Notes: generated by a model from the letters alone, not told the origin. A stretch of DNA of 64,000 bases from JAVBSX01 sp051660685 (GCA_051660685.1 JBOFQB010000112.1:17992-81991); one strand, 5' to 3'; shown: positions 30,601 through 37,313, counted from the stretch's first letter. Numbers and translations: made by a program.

Positions 30601-31826
30601 ATGTGGACGCCGGGGTTCTTTCGGGCGAGACGAAGAACATACGGACATTCCGTTTGCAAGGGAACATGACGCAAACGTTGCAGGAACTGGAGAAAAACTG
30701 GCCGAAAGTCCGGGACAACACGCTTATCATTCGCAAGGAAGGGGACCCTTTGATGCAGGACAAGGGGGAAAAGAAGGAAAAACAGGAGCCGAATAACAGC
30801 AAAGAGGGTAAGGAAAAGGGACCTGCAACCGAGAAAGGTTCTATAACCGAGAAAAGTTCTGTAATCGGGAAGGAGGTCGTAACGGGTTCGGTTTTTTTTA
30901 ACGTCCGTGATTCGGTTGTTAAGGAAGAGACAACCGGGACACCTAGTGAAGATGTTGCGATTATTGAACCGATTGAAGCAAATGGTCAGGTTGACAGTGC
31001 AACACCGTCGATTTATCTGATTTACAATTCGGACGGAACGGTTACGATCACTTCTTCGGATCGTGAAGCTCTTGATGCTCTTGAGGTCCAACTTAAGGCG
31101 TTGACAAATCGGGTTATTTATGAAGGTCGGGATTACACCATTTTTTCGGTTCGTAACATCAATGCAACTGTTGTTGCCCAAAAGTTGCAGATTTATTTGC
31201 GGGATCGCATTACACCCCGCACACAACCGCAGAACCCGTATCGTCGGGGATATTGGGGATACAGCACTCCAACCAGTTCACGTCGGACACTTGAAATTAC
31301 GCCGGATACAGCGGAAAATGCGATTATGGTTCGCGGTTCTAAAAAAGACCGTGAAGAAGCGGGGCGTATGATTGAGATTCTCGATGTTTCGCAACTGCGT
31401 GATAAAGCGGTTGTTGTCAAGCCGATCAATGTTCCACTTGAAAATGAACAGAACACGGTCATTCTGCAACAGGTTCTTGAAGTGTTTCAAGGACAGATTC
31501 AGTCAACGACCCTTCCAGGAGGAGGTCGTCCCCGGATTTCGTTGAACCGGACGAGCAATTCGCTTGACATTTTTGCCCCACAACCACTTGCCGGGGAAAT
31601 TGAGGCGTACATCAAGGAACTGGATGAAGCGGTTCCACTTCGTCAATCACAACGAGTTCATGTGATACGCCCGACGAATACGAATTCGGCGACGATTCAA
31701 CAGGCAATTCGGGCGATTCAGAATTCAGCTTTGCAAAAGTACCAATTGGCCAATCCGGGTTTTGGTTATTCTGGTTGGGGTTATCCCGGTTACAATTCCT
31801 CTTTTGGTCGCGGTTATAACAGATAA
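21669..31826 (+). CDS. Giant exported protein of about 38 tandem secretin N1-like modules
   Basis: A 3385-residue protein. The N-terminus has an export signal (MMLVVFIGFIGLSPCLL) and an Ala/Pro/Thr linker. A helical region with two LTxxQ-type motifs follows (LTDAQ, LTPEQ, about 92-155). Next is a module like the secretin/TonB short N0 domain (FNFKFQNWEQVLQWFADMVG, about 158-237). From about residue 255 to 2875 there are roughly 37 modules of about 70 residues. Each has the plan 'Y-x-hydrophobic ... LL...-(F/V)P-x-A-x-(I/F) ... D ... (L/I)-x-V-x-A-x-P-x-x-(Q/H)-x-x-(I)'. Examples are QLMVLAKPDDQVIVE, RLIVWATPEEQVRIG and DLFVYARPQEHELIA. A Ser/Thr/Gly linker and a Lys/Glu-rich stretch (about 2880-3070) come before two or three further modules and a Gly/Tyr-rich tail. 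The modules match the Secretin_N fold of GspD/PilQ, which normally has two or three copies. No C-terminal secretin barrel signature is visible, so a pore is not expected. A long periplasmic fibre or scaffold is an inference. Confidence 0.85.
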   Translation: MDTLLTQLGTFGCLKQTRVLMMLVVFIGFIGLSPCLLKAAVSGEPQPSESAPSVPATTAKPVEAGTANETVAPKRLNPVQGYGQLLYDDLADRLGLTDAQRLEVQRIMTERAQALANAAKEDVAEQEKIIAGSEQKLEQVLTPEQKRIWPKVFEQKHIRFNFKFQNWEQVLQWFADMVGKMLVMDAPPPGTFDYSSQEEFSPTEALDLLNARLLLKGYTLLHKDRMLMLVNLKRDKLSPQMLPKIDESMMEDRGKFEFVALSVPLEGRDVAVVEKEIAPFLGTYSSVIALPGALLIVDTIANLKSILPIIKAVPLPKKPEPPAPPAPVPPSEWEGYKITNADPVEVEGALSKFLSLQGYRSGDTLWYFVPAAQHAAIKLTIAMIEKTVGQREKPVLESYSLEGLIDTSPARLWYQAKMQAYGYRTDPSSNFGEGIVQLIKQVVPDAVVAPTQVSNKLLVFAIPADQTKIKELFDKLRTGPAPEETPSVKIYTFSDPERVLGLTSELETSLKLLLPTAQYTYDPGKGQMLVVAIPREHEIIAETLKVIETETLPDEDKVLVAYPITKRESTRFTQLFNQIKSTPEFLGVIDLSDPKSNQLTVWATPRQHERIKTLLKEVRESTGVSGTDSNGLTGLDGSKGSQESSSTTFAVIPLRNALPYAVREIITNMVPGVEVSIDTASNSIYVYGSAAMIGKVQEVVQQVDSELDKTVLFIPVVREISSDVQSMISTAAPKATVLMDKKNMRVLVFGPKSSVLEVEKIVRENAASDAKTQDTMQAFYVKRELTEELLDFVRRTYPRAEIRFNKELRQVVVSAPENEQVLIAKQIIEAESLLPPEEETRFYMLDRPVTENLLTLIRETTRDAGQIGEIRRDWDNPKMLIVRARPNVQSRIQEILKNVDEVLPLIGPNTLRSFSVTPDLRRRFDTVLDQFKKEHGDVRVLEEDRKDILTIWANEEQLNLIGQLIEQLGKEVMPDVREKRIIHQLQYVSFETVKSLLEDVYPGTKITEDKAGNRIIVRVRPEFYEGTKELIEQLDSRDPEQARRYYKSYDLNGFSTYDSQGNYYSPFYFIADMEKLAPNAKITFDRYSQQMIVWGTAEEQKIISDAVGQLQKDTDKTKRFDRFLLRRIQPSYIISMINRLFPTLQPIYDSGTQAILVEGSPNQLQQIDDLIDRLDPAEPGPTDPIIQFYQLKTKPDDTLITTLKSLVPTAQIVPDRDNKQLMVLAKPDDQVIVERNMKSILETFIQPEEPMLFIYPVSGDQRKLLESFLTAASSELKDVKILADTVPGQISIWARPSEQELIAAILLQIQTSQGKTLGLKLRVFPLDVVDPTTARDVISTMHPEVKLLAGSATDSQKNRLLVWATESNLEDVAATLKEIDVANTDESQPRFQAFNVDGLRFDSASLRNNVITRIVADLQLLVPNARITPSADYFRIIVFGTLKELKIVETALKSIGYTNSPDDQPTAQVFVINNMDVELISKLLSTTIPNVSISPDPKNGNIVVYARPREMQEIAKTINDLDKSNLNTKIPITYTILGMKSETVLQSIKEVYPGLKVSEDAKAGRLIVWATPEEQVRIGDLVRQINSEDEDESAERVYAYPITRLYYGTAIQIITELFPSAQVFSNPLTDKLIIKARVRDHKAIKELLEKIQTKDDQYRVQIRFYPIGNADPSTMEALLRTLLKGAMSLTPYDVQYDVLFRTGYTGDVPDMSTYDYTFDPASVYNRSGRPYFRIDAGTQTAIVVAMEEDQKRVEPAITEFVALAQEAGEPRAGFFTISEVYVYTLLPTLQKIAPSCRIIQGATSHDFVAFGIEAELKKIENFVEELNNSGGPDQRREMILLQMPPNAKQSRERIVQMLRYLYPQMFSSDRPPVEGPEPGQIVVWGRAFQKEPLQQLIDEVCQTLPDDQQTIYKVYPVYNANLNVVITWLYEIFPNAEFAPNTAEVDPYTGIPLPQRALLVLATPIEQAEIEKALAEIDQGIPESERAYVRIHTLTDITPAYYYLYFFRNVVPNARFSSTADTNELIAYANKQDQERIQELVDELNKKGPSENKRQFGILTVPPGTRYNRTVLVQILTGFFPELYPALGMEPNQIMVFGKKFQNERAQELVDKVCTQLPEEEQIKPKWYSVKNMRAPELVQWLSTIYPNVKIVLDSRSDERNGQGIIVDASPLEHLQIEKTIAELDVPVPEDMRPIVRLYDIDTTQSNFSNTYYAVYYNFPTPQIVSIIPSIDQGTIAITAIPETQERIAEFLKNLEDERQARQPYLETYNLKRLNYLQVAPLLSQVAPTAQILQGATPDVLFVWAIPQLQDAIAESIEKLETADLNREQLSKEGLLPVYKVYRIYSKNAPTLAILLHPEFPGAIFFATTAEDLVVWASPPVQEQVALAVGVIADAYPEPYVKTHFFKYIAPSEAFSQLTQIFAPSDAVFSISPITRELTVRATERYHELVEKSISKIDVPTPEESRRYAVAYDFSDFNVTTALPYFSSQLPIEVPGVLVLPNYLPTQVVVVGRKIDHEKIKQIVEQMKTENPLHAFSVQNYVLKTATPTQVVPLLRSLTPNATFTVGTDPHLVIVYANQRDHSLLKETVDAMNEHGFSLLIPRTYRFQRVTLPVATQMILGMFPDAEVFPDTAGELLMVKATVEQHVKIAQAMNELDATDPKTQVSIQVYNVGRVDMDSLTTTLNRLSTLRPGLVVTRNYYTSDYYGSQYPTGTISVLGTPDDQRLIKGMLEYIQDEALNKNGMEIRRYSLKGRTSYSYFGLIWQIMEFRNMTFNYIFDQSSNDLFVYARPQEHELIAEIFDMTKPTAKYMQIFQIQSLDVESVQTALTELFAEDGWYNRPSYNVDFNSNTLFMRGTIEQLERVRNLLIQMGETQLIRMQDRPIPLNQAVSSTSSTGLPDSTRWTGSTGLVETRSSGTDSVDRGTVGAGSVETPGSTDWSGRGQSGYNLTGNDLTGANTSENKLGSTGYDSLMQQGGDVDAGVLSGETKNIRTFRLQGNMTQTLQELEKNWPKVRDNTLIIRKEGDPLMQDKGEKKEKQEPNNSKEGKEKGPATEKGSITEKSSVIGKEVVTGSVFFNVRDSVVKEETTGTPSEDVAIIEPIEANGQVDSATPSIYLIYNSDGTVTITSSDREALDALEVQLKALTNRVIYEGRDYTIFSVRNINATVVAQKLQIYLRDRITPRTQPQNPYRRGYWGYSTPTSSRRTLEITPDTAENAIMVRGSKKDREEAGRMIEILDVSQLRDKAVVVKPINVPLENEQNTVILQQVLEVFQGQIQSTTLPGGGRPRISLNRTSNSLDIFAPQPLAGEIEAYIKELDEAVPLRQSQRVHVIRPTNTNSATIQQAIRAIQNSALQKYQLANPGFGYSGWGYPGYNSSFGRGYNR

Positions 31827-31841
31827 ACAGGACCATCTCTC

Positions 31842-31870
31842 TTGACGTGCAACCCCGAAATCGTTAGATT
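31842..31870 (+). promoter_or_regulatory. Candidate sigma-70 promoter for the sugar kinase gene
   Basis: TTGACG (31842-31847), a 17-nt spacer and TAGATT (31865-31870). The predicted start of transcription lies about 70 nt before the ATG at 31946. It sits just after the stop of the giant gene, so the kinase gene can be expressed independently. Confidence 0.45.
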
Positions 31871-31945
31871 GGTCCCCCAACATCAACGGGTCACTTGCTG
31901 TCTTTGACCGTTCGATTTTCACTCTCACTTTTACATTAGCACATT

Positions 31946-33472
31946 ATGAGCGTCTATCTGGGAATTGACATTGGTACATCCGGGACAAAAACATTGGCGA
32001 TTACGGCAGATGGTAAAATTCTGGCGTCCGCCGTTGAAGAATATCCCTGTTATTCCCCTAAACCGCTTTGGAGTGAGCAGGACCCGGATGATTGGTGGAA
32101 CGCAACAGTCAAGACGGTTAAAAAGGTGATGAAAACGGCCAAATTGAAACCGGCTGATGTTCGCGGAATCGGTCTTTCCGGCCAAATGCACGGTTCTGTT
32201 TTCCTCGATAAAAACGATAAAGTGATTCGTCGAGCAATTCTTTGGAATGACCAACGAACAACGGCGGAATGTCAGGAAATTGAAGATGCGGTTGGAGGTC
32301 GCAGACAGCTGATTCAAATGGTCGCCAATCCGGCAATGACCGGTTTTACGGCTCCAAAAATTCTCTGGTTGCGGAATAAGGAACCGAAACATTTTGAGAA
32401 GACGAAGAAAGTTTTGCTCCCCAAAGATGAAATTCGTCGTCGTCTAACCGGGGAATATGCGACCGAAGTGAGTGATGCAAGCGGAATGCTTTTGTTGGAT
32501 GTTCGCAAACGGAATTGGTCGACCGCGCTTCTTTCAGCGTTAGGGCTTGACGTTTCGTTGCTTGGTAAAGTCTATGAATCGGAAGATGTAACCGGGACGT
32601 TGACCGCAGAAGCGGCGAAGACTCTTGGTCTGACGACCGAATGTCGGGTTGTTGGGGGAGCCGGAGATTGTGCGGCAGGAGCGGTTGGAAATGGAATCGT
32701 CACATCCGGCGTTCTTTCAACCTCAATTGGGACATCCGGGGTCATGTTTGTTCACAGTGACGACGTGAAAATCGACGCTCTTGGTCGCGTTCACACTTTC
32801 TGTCATGCTGTTCGCAACAGTTGGCATTTAATGGGGGTCAATCTTTCAGCAGGGGGTTCTCTACAATGGTTTCGCAATACACTTTGCCAATCCATGTGTG
32901 AAGAAGCCAAAAAGAAGAAAATCGACGTTTACGAACTGTTGACGCAGGAAGCGGGAGAAGTCCCGGCCGGTTCAGAAGGTCTTTTCTTTTTGCCGTATTT
33001 GAGCGGGGAACGGACACCTCATGCCGACCCGAATGCTCGCGGTTGTTATGTTGGATTGACTCTTGCCCATACTCGGGGACATTTGATTCGTTCGATCATG
33101 GAAGGTGTGACGTATTCAATGAGGGATTCGCTTGAAATTATTCGCAGTCTTGACATTCCCGTCCGTGAAATTCGGGCGTCAGGAGGAGGTTCGCGCAGTC
33201 CACTTTGGCGACAGATACAGGCGGACGTTTTCAACCAAAAGGTTGTGACGATTAACTCCGAAGAAGGACCGGCGTTTGGGGTTGCCCTGCTCGCTGCTGT
33301 TGGAGCGGGAGAATACAAGGGAATTCAAGAAGCGTGTAAAGCAACGATTGAGGTCCGACAGAAAACGGCCCCTCATTCCAAATCGGCGAAACTTTACGAC
33401 CAGGGAATGTCGGTTTACCAACAACTCTATCGTTCACTCAAAGAAGATTTCAAACGAATCGCCGAATTATAA
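31946..33472 (+). CDS. xylB: Xylulokinase-type FGGY sugar kinase
   Basis: A 508-residue protein of the FGGY carbohydrate kinase family, which transfers phosphate from ATP to a sugar. It starts with the phosphate-1 motif GIDIGTSGTKT. It contains the xylulokinase-typical GLSGQMHG (about residues 76-83), where Met-His contacts D-xylulose, and ILWNDQRT. In the second domain it has STSIGTSGV, FLPYLSGERTPH and the adenosine-binding ASGGGSRSPLWRQI. Length matches XylB (about 490-510). Xylulose phosphorylation would feed the pentose phosphate pathway. The isomerase-like gene at 35.9 kb could supply a ketose, but the two are not adjacent. ispE follows after 9 nt and is probably co-transcribed. There is no clear ribosome binding site; the leader is T/C-rich. 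Confidence 0.88.
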   Translation: MSVYLGIDIGTSGTKTLAITADGKILASAVEEYPCYSPKPLWSEQDPDDWWNATVKTVKKVMKTAKLKPADVRGIGLSGQMHGSVFLDKNDKVIRRAILWNDQRTTAECQEIEDAVGGRRQLIQMVANPAMTGFTAPKILWLRNKEPKHFEKTKKVLLPKDEIRRRLTGEYATEVSDASGMLLLDVRKRNWSTALLSALGLDVSLLGKVYESEDVTGTLTAEAAKTLGLTTECRVVGGAGDCAAGAVGNGIVTSGVLSTSIGTSGVMFVHSDDVKIDALGRVHTFCHAVRNSWHLMGVNLSAGGSLQWFRNTLCQSMCEEAKKKKIDVYELLTQEAGEVPAGSEGLFFLPYLSGERTPHADPNARGCYVGLTLAHTRGHLIRSIMEGVTYSMRDSLEIIRSLDIPVREIRASGGGSRSPLWRQIQADVFNQKVVTINSEEGPAFGVALLAAVGAGEYKGIQEACKATIEVRQKTAPHSKSAKLYDQGMSVYQQLYRSLKEDFKRIAEL

Positions 33473-33481
33473 GCTCTCGTA

Positions 33482-34474
33482 ATGAATTTGATGTCGCCAA
33501 AAAAACGACCTGCGCCCGCCAAACTGAATTTGTTCCTAGAAGTGTTGGGAAAACGACCCGACCAGTATCACGAATTGGTCTCCCTTGTTGCTCCCATCTC
33601 CCTTTTTGACGAATTGTCGTGCGAACCCCGACCCGATTCAGACTGGGAATTTCACTGCCAATTTGACAACAGTCAAGCGGGTGAATGTCAATGTCAAACC
33701 AATGAATGTCAAAGTCAAGCTGATGAAGCTCAAATGAGCGAACTTGGGTTAGGTCAAGCGCAATGTCCCTTTCCGAGCGATATACCGCAAGACGCAACCA
33801 ATCTGGTGATTCGGGCGTTGAACTGTTTGCGGGACCGATACTGCCCCGAAATGGGCGGGGTCGTCCGTTTGCTGAAACGGATTCCTTCACAAGCCGGTTT
33901 GGGAGGAGGGTCCAGTGATGCGGCAACCGCCTTGTTACTTGCCAATGAAATCTGGGAACTCGGTCTTTCCCGCGCTGAATTGGCGGGAATAGGGGCAGAA
34001 CTTGGGAGTGATGTTCCTCTTTTTCTTGCCGAAGAAACGGTTATTTTTCGTGGACGCGGGGAAAAAGTCGAACAGGTTCCCGATCTGCCGCAATTACATT
34101 TTGTCCTGCTCAAACCGCGAGAAGGTCTTTCAACGGGTCGGGTTTTTGCCGAAATGATGAAACGACATGACCAACAATTCCGGTTGGTCGAGCCGGTTCT
34201 CGACGCACTTCGCAAGAACGATCTTGCTCGATTTGGCCAATTGCTGTTCAATCGGCTTGAAGAAGCGGCGGTGTCGATTTGGCCGGAAATGGATCGGTAT
34301 TTCAGGGCATTTGACGATCTGGGGACGCTTGCAGTCCGAATGAGCGGAAGTGGAACGGCTTTGTTTGGGCTTTGTTCTTCGGAGCAACAGGCTGAAAGGG
34401 TGACTCGGGCGTTGCGAACACGCCAACTCGGTTCCGTTTTTCAGGTCAAAACGGTTTGCAATCCCAGAACATAG
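33482..34474 (+). CDS. ispE: 4-diphosphocytidyl-2-C-methyl-D-erythritol kinase
   Basis: A 330-residue GHMP kinase that phosphorylates CDP-ME in the MEP route to isoprenoids. It has the N-terminal substrate motif APAKLNLFLEVLGKRPDQYHE and the ATP-binding glycine-rich loop PSQAGLGGGSSDAATALL. It also has GSDVPLFL and the C-terminal motif MSGSGTALFG. A polar insertion at about residues 57-98 (NSQAGECQCQTNECQSQADE region) is absent from ordinary IspE. In the DNA it contains repeated GAATGTCAA units, which suggests expansion by slippage in a surface loop. The motifs needed for catalysis are all intact. The gene is 9 nt downstream of the kinase gene. Confidence 0.92.
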   Translation: MNLMSPKKRPAPAKLNLFLEVLGKRPDQYHELVSLVAPISLFDELSCEPRPDSDWEFHCQFDNSQAGECQCQTNECQSQADEAQMSELGLGQAQCPFPSDIPQDATNLVIRALNCLRDRYCPEMGGVVRLLKRIPSQAGLGGGSSDAATALLLANEIWELGLSRAELAGIGAELGSDVPLFLAEETVIFRGRGEKVEQVPDLPQLHFVLLKPREGLSTGRVFAEMMKRHDQQFRLVEPVLDALRKNDLARFGQLLFNRLEEAAVSIWPEMDRYFRAFDDLGTLAVRMSGSGTALFGLCSSEQQAERVTRALRTRQLGSVFQVKTVCNPRT

Positions 34475-34481
34475 CTCCTGC

Positions 34482-35474
34482 TCATTTTCTTCTTCGATTC
34501 AGAAAAGCTGAAAGAGCAGCATCGAGCGGATCACTGGTCCGAAACAGCATGTAATCGGCCTGATGTTGTAACGCGCCCCTTTTGATTTCGTCCAAGTACA
34601 TTTGAACAGCGTCAAGATAATCTTTTCGCAATGTTTTGGGGTCACAACGAAGAATCGAGGGGATGTCAAGACCTTCAAATTGAACAGGCCGGTTGAACGG
34701 AAAATCAAGTTCCTGATCGTCCATAATGTGCAACACCATAACATCCTGATTGCGACTCCGCAAATGTCTTAATCCGTCAAAAAGCCCCTCTCGTTTGACA
34801 AGCAGATCAGAAATCAGAACGACCAGACCATGTTGGGGAATCGTCTCGGTCATTTCCAAAAGCGGTTCCCGACAATCAGGAATTGCGGATGTAACTTGGT
34901 TGAACATTTCTTCAAATGAAACCGTTGATTCCCGCTTGGTTTCTCTTCTTGATTGTCCTGATTGCTTTCTCGATTGTCCCAATTGTTGTAATTGCCCTCT
35001 TTCTCTTGACGGTTCGGATTGTTGCAACAACGTAATCATGGAACCCAGTTGCGAACCTTTATTGCGAGCGGGCAAGACATTACGAAGTCGATCATCAAAC
35101 GTCATGCAACCGACTGCATCCTGCTGTTTGAGCGCAAGTAAGGCAAGTGATGCGGCAATTGTACAAGCATATTCGTATTTGGTAAAAACGCCCGATCCCA
35201 ATTGCATACTTGGCGAAACATCGAGCAAAATCATACAACGTAAATTCGTGTCAACCTCATACTGTTTGACATACATACGATCCTGTCTCGCCCAAACTTT
35301 CCAATCGACATTGCGCGGATCATCCCCCGGCACATATTGTCGATGTTGCCGGAATTCAACCGAATTGCCGAAATGCCGACTTGCGTGCATTCCGCTCAGA
35401 ACCCCTTCGACGACATGTCGGGCCCGCAATTCCAAGCGGGAAAGACGTTTTAAGGTTTCTGGATGAAAGAACAT
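34482..35474 (-). CDS. DUF58 / von Willebrand A-like domain protein
   Basis: A 330-residue protein with the DUF58 signature: SRLELRARHVVEGVLSGMHAS, FRQHRQYVPGDDPRNVDWKV and then a vWA-type MIDAS start LLDVSPSMQ. It is a soluble cytoplasmic protein. DUF58 proteins usually sit beside a MoxR AAA+ ATPase and vWA membrane proteins, but no MoxR gene is next to it here. A polar insertion about residues 165-190 (RERGQLQQLGQSRKQSGQSR) is repetitive. The in-frame reading extends 53 codons upstream to 35633, but that part is translated repeat DNA. The ATG at 35472-35474 is preferred because it directly precedes the conserved FHPETLKRLSRLELRAR. It follows a C-rich copy of the G-quadruplex-type repeat and has no Shine-Dalgarno. 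Confidence 0.82.
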   Translation of the reverse strand: MFFHPETLKRLSRLELRARHVVEGVLSGMHASRHFGNSVEFRQHRQYVPGDDPRNVDWKVWARQDRMYVKQYEVDTNLRCMILLDVSPSMQLGSGVFTKYEYACTIAASLALLALKQQDAVGCMTFDDRLRNVLPARNKGSQLGSMITLLQQSEPSRERGQLQQLGQSRKQSGQSRRETKRESTVSFEEMFNQVTSAIPDCREPLLEMTETIPQHGLVVLISDLLVKREGLFDGLRHLRSRNQDVMVLHIMDDQELDFPFNRPVQFEGLDIPSILRCDPKTLRKDYLDAVQMYLDEIKRGALQHQADYMLFRTSDPLDAALSAFLNRRRK

Positions 35475-35476
35475 GA

Positions 35477-35518
35477 GGAGTAGGGGATAGGGATTAGGGG
35501 ATTGGGAATAGGGGGGAT
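35477..35518. repeat. G-rich array, copy 1 (G-quadruplex type)
   Basis: On the plus strand it reads GGGGATAGGGATTAGGGG and continues with more G-runs, so at least five runs of three or more G are separated by 3-4 nt. Relative to the DUF58 gene it is C-rich and ends directly at its start codon. Confidence 0.8.
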
Positions 35519-35580
35519 AAAAAAAAGAGGGAAGCGGGAAAGAGAACAGCATTACGCAAGACAACAGGAAAAAATTGGAC

Positions 35581-35711
35581 GCTCTCGCAGTGTTCGCGGA
35601 GTTCGCCGAGAAGATACAAAGTTCAAACGACACACATAGGCAAGGTTTTTCGGTTGTTCTGCGTGAAATCTGTCACAATCTCTCTGCGTCCTTTGCGACT
35701 CTGCGAGAAAC
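35581..35711. repeat. 'ctctgcg'-type repeat pair
   Basis: Two related segments in opposite orientation: GCTCTCGCAGTGTTCGCGGA at 35581-35600 and CTCTGCGTCCTTTGCGACTC at 35682-35701. Their arms are imperfectly complementary. Such sequences are widespread non-coding dispersed repeats in environmental bacteria. The spacer contains no gene. Confidence 0.55.
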
Positions 35712-35897
35712 AGTACCCCCAAAAAACGACCTTCTTACTTCTCCCGGCACTGTACCCCCAACGCGAAATAAAAGGTATAACATGTTGAGGTAACACGTTG
35801 AGAAAGTCGAGTATAGCAGGTCGGGGGAAAACAACCAAGACTGTTGATTCGTTTTTTCTCTTTCCGCTTTTTTCTTTCAGCGACAAAGGAGCTATTC

Positions 35898-37313
35898 ATG
35901 AAAGTTGGTCTGTTTGGGATCGGTTTGGACACTTATTGGGCACAATTTGCGGGCTTGCATGACCGTTTGGTCGGGTATCAGAATGAAATTGCCGGACAAC
36001 TTGCCGGTTTTGGAGCCGATGTCGTCAACCTGGGTTTGGTTGACAATCCGGTCAAAGCAAGAGAAGCAGCTGAACGGTTCAGGAAAGAAGACGTTTCGCT
36101 CATCTTTCTTTACGTCTCGACGTATGCTCTCTCCTCAACCGTCTTGCCGGTTGTCCAAAAAGCCCAAGTTCCCGTCATTGTCCTCAATCTGCAACCGTCC
36201 AACGCAATTGATTATGCCAGTTTTAACCAATTGGGGGATCGGACGAAAATGACCGGGGAATGGTTGGTGCATTGTCAAGCATGTAGTGTCCCCGAAATCG
36301 CCAATGTTTTTCTAAGGTCTAACATTCCCTTTCAACAGGTAACAGGTGTTTTGCGGGATGATCCGGTTGCATGGAAGAAAATCGAAGATTGGATTCATGC
36401 TGCAAATGTTGCCGAAATCATCCGCAACAATCGGGTTGGATTGCTTGGTCATTATTATTGCGGGATGCTTGACATTTACTCGGATTTGACGCAACATTCG
36501 GCAATGTTGGGGAATCATTTCGAGTTCATTGAAATGAGTGAACTGAAGTCGATCAGGGAACAGGTTGATTCCGAGTCGCTTGAACGGAAAATGACTGAGA
36601 TTCGTCATCATTTTGATGTTGAGCCGGACTGTTCGGGCGAAGAATTACTCCGGGCTGCAAAAACGTCCGTCGCGCTCGATCAAATCGTCGCCAATCACAA
36701 GCTCGGTTCACTCGCCTATTTCGTCAACGGAACCGGAGATGAGACTTATGTCGATCTGATTGCGTCCGTGATTGTCGGGAATTCCCTCTTAACGGCAAGA
36801 GGAATTCCAGTTGCAGGAGAATATGAGGTCAAAAATGTTCAAGCAATGAAGATTTTGGATTCATTCGGCGCGGGCGGTTCTTTTACCGAATTCTACGCAA
36901 TGGACTTTAACGATGATGTCATTCTGTTGGGACATGACGGTCCAGGTCATACAGCAATTGCAGAAGGAAAAACGAAGTTAAAACCGCTTAACGTGTTTCA
37001 CGGAAAAGTTGGTTCAGGTCTCAGTGTCGAGATGCGGGTCAAAACCGGACCTGTCACTCTCCTGTCCGTTATTGACAGTCTGGACGGAACGTTGAAATTG
37101 TTGGTTGCAGAAGGTGAGACGGTTCCCGGACCAATCCTTGAAATTGGCAATACCAACAGTCGATACCGATTTTCATTGGGGACACGCGGTTTTATGGACA
37201 CTTGGTGTTCTTATGGTCCCGCACATCATTGCGCAGTTGGAGTCGGTCATCTCGCCGAAAAAATCGAAATGCTGGGCCGCATTCTCGGAATTGAGGTGAT
37301 TTGCGTCTGTTGA
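35898..37313 (+). CDS. L-arabinose/L-fucose isomerase-family protein
   Basis: A 471-residue cytoplasmic enzyme of the arabinose/fucose isomerase superfamily, which interconverts aldoses and ketoses using a divalent metal. Features are the N-terminal GLFGIGLDTYWAQFAGL and VSTYALSSTVLPVVQ. The C-terminal half has the probable metal-site region GEYEVKN, then FTEFYAMDFNDDVILLGHDGPGH. The latter matches the Glu...His pattern of AraA. Near the end is APAHHC-like GPAHHCAVGVGH, carrying the last His. It is shorter than E. coli AraA (500), and the substrate cannot be fixed from sequence. AAAGGAG lies nine nt before the ATG at 35898, which decides this start over an in-frame ATG 54 nt earlier. Together with the kinase at 31.9 kb it could form a pentose pathway. 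Confidence 0.78.
   Translation: MKVGLFGIGLDTYWAQFAGLHDRLVGYQNEIAGQLAGFGADVVNLGLVDNPVKAREAAERFRKEDVSLIFLYVSTYALSSTVLPVVQKAQVPVIVLNLQPSNAIDYASFNQLGDRTKMTGEWLVHCQACSVPEIANVFLRSNIPFQQVTGVLRDDPVAWKKIEDWIHAANVAEIIRNNRVGLLGHYYCGMLDIYSDLTQHSAMLGNHFEFIEMSELKSIREQVDSESLERKMTEIRHHFDVEPDCSGEELLRAAKTSVALDQIVANHKLGSLAYFVNGTGDETYVDLIASVIVGNSLLTARGIPVAGEYEVKNVQAMKILDSFGAGGSFTEFYAMDFNDDVILLGHDGPGHTAIAEGKTKLKPLNVFHGKVGSGLSVEMRVKTGPVTLLSVIDSLDGTLKLLVAEGETVPGPILEIGNTNSRYRFSLGTRGFMDTWCSYGPAHHCAVGVGHLAEKIEMLGRILGIEVICVC

Larger units (their letters stand above)
35475..35897. other. Intergenic region with repeat families
   Basis: No gene is supported. It holds the G-rich array (35477-35518) and a pair of 'ctctgcg'-type repeats (35581-35711). 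A 12-bp near-identical direct repeat, TAACATGTTGAG and TAACACGTTGAG (35778-35789 and 35791-35802), follows. The AAAGGAG ribosome binding site of the next gene lies at its end. Confidence 0.5.

Noticed and set aside
30486..31226. 246-codon minus-strand frame with hydrophobic runs
   Set aside because: Antisense to the C-terminal linker of the giant gene; no ribosome binding site or motif.
21669..31826. Ordinary GspD/PilQ secretin
   Set aside because: The number of N1-like modules is far too high and no barrel signature is visible at the C-terminus.
35475..35633. N-terminal extension of the DUF58 gene
   Set aside because: The extension is translated repeat DNA; the conserved protein begins at the internal ATG.
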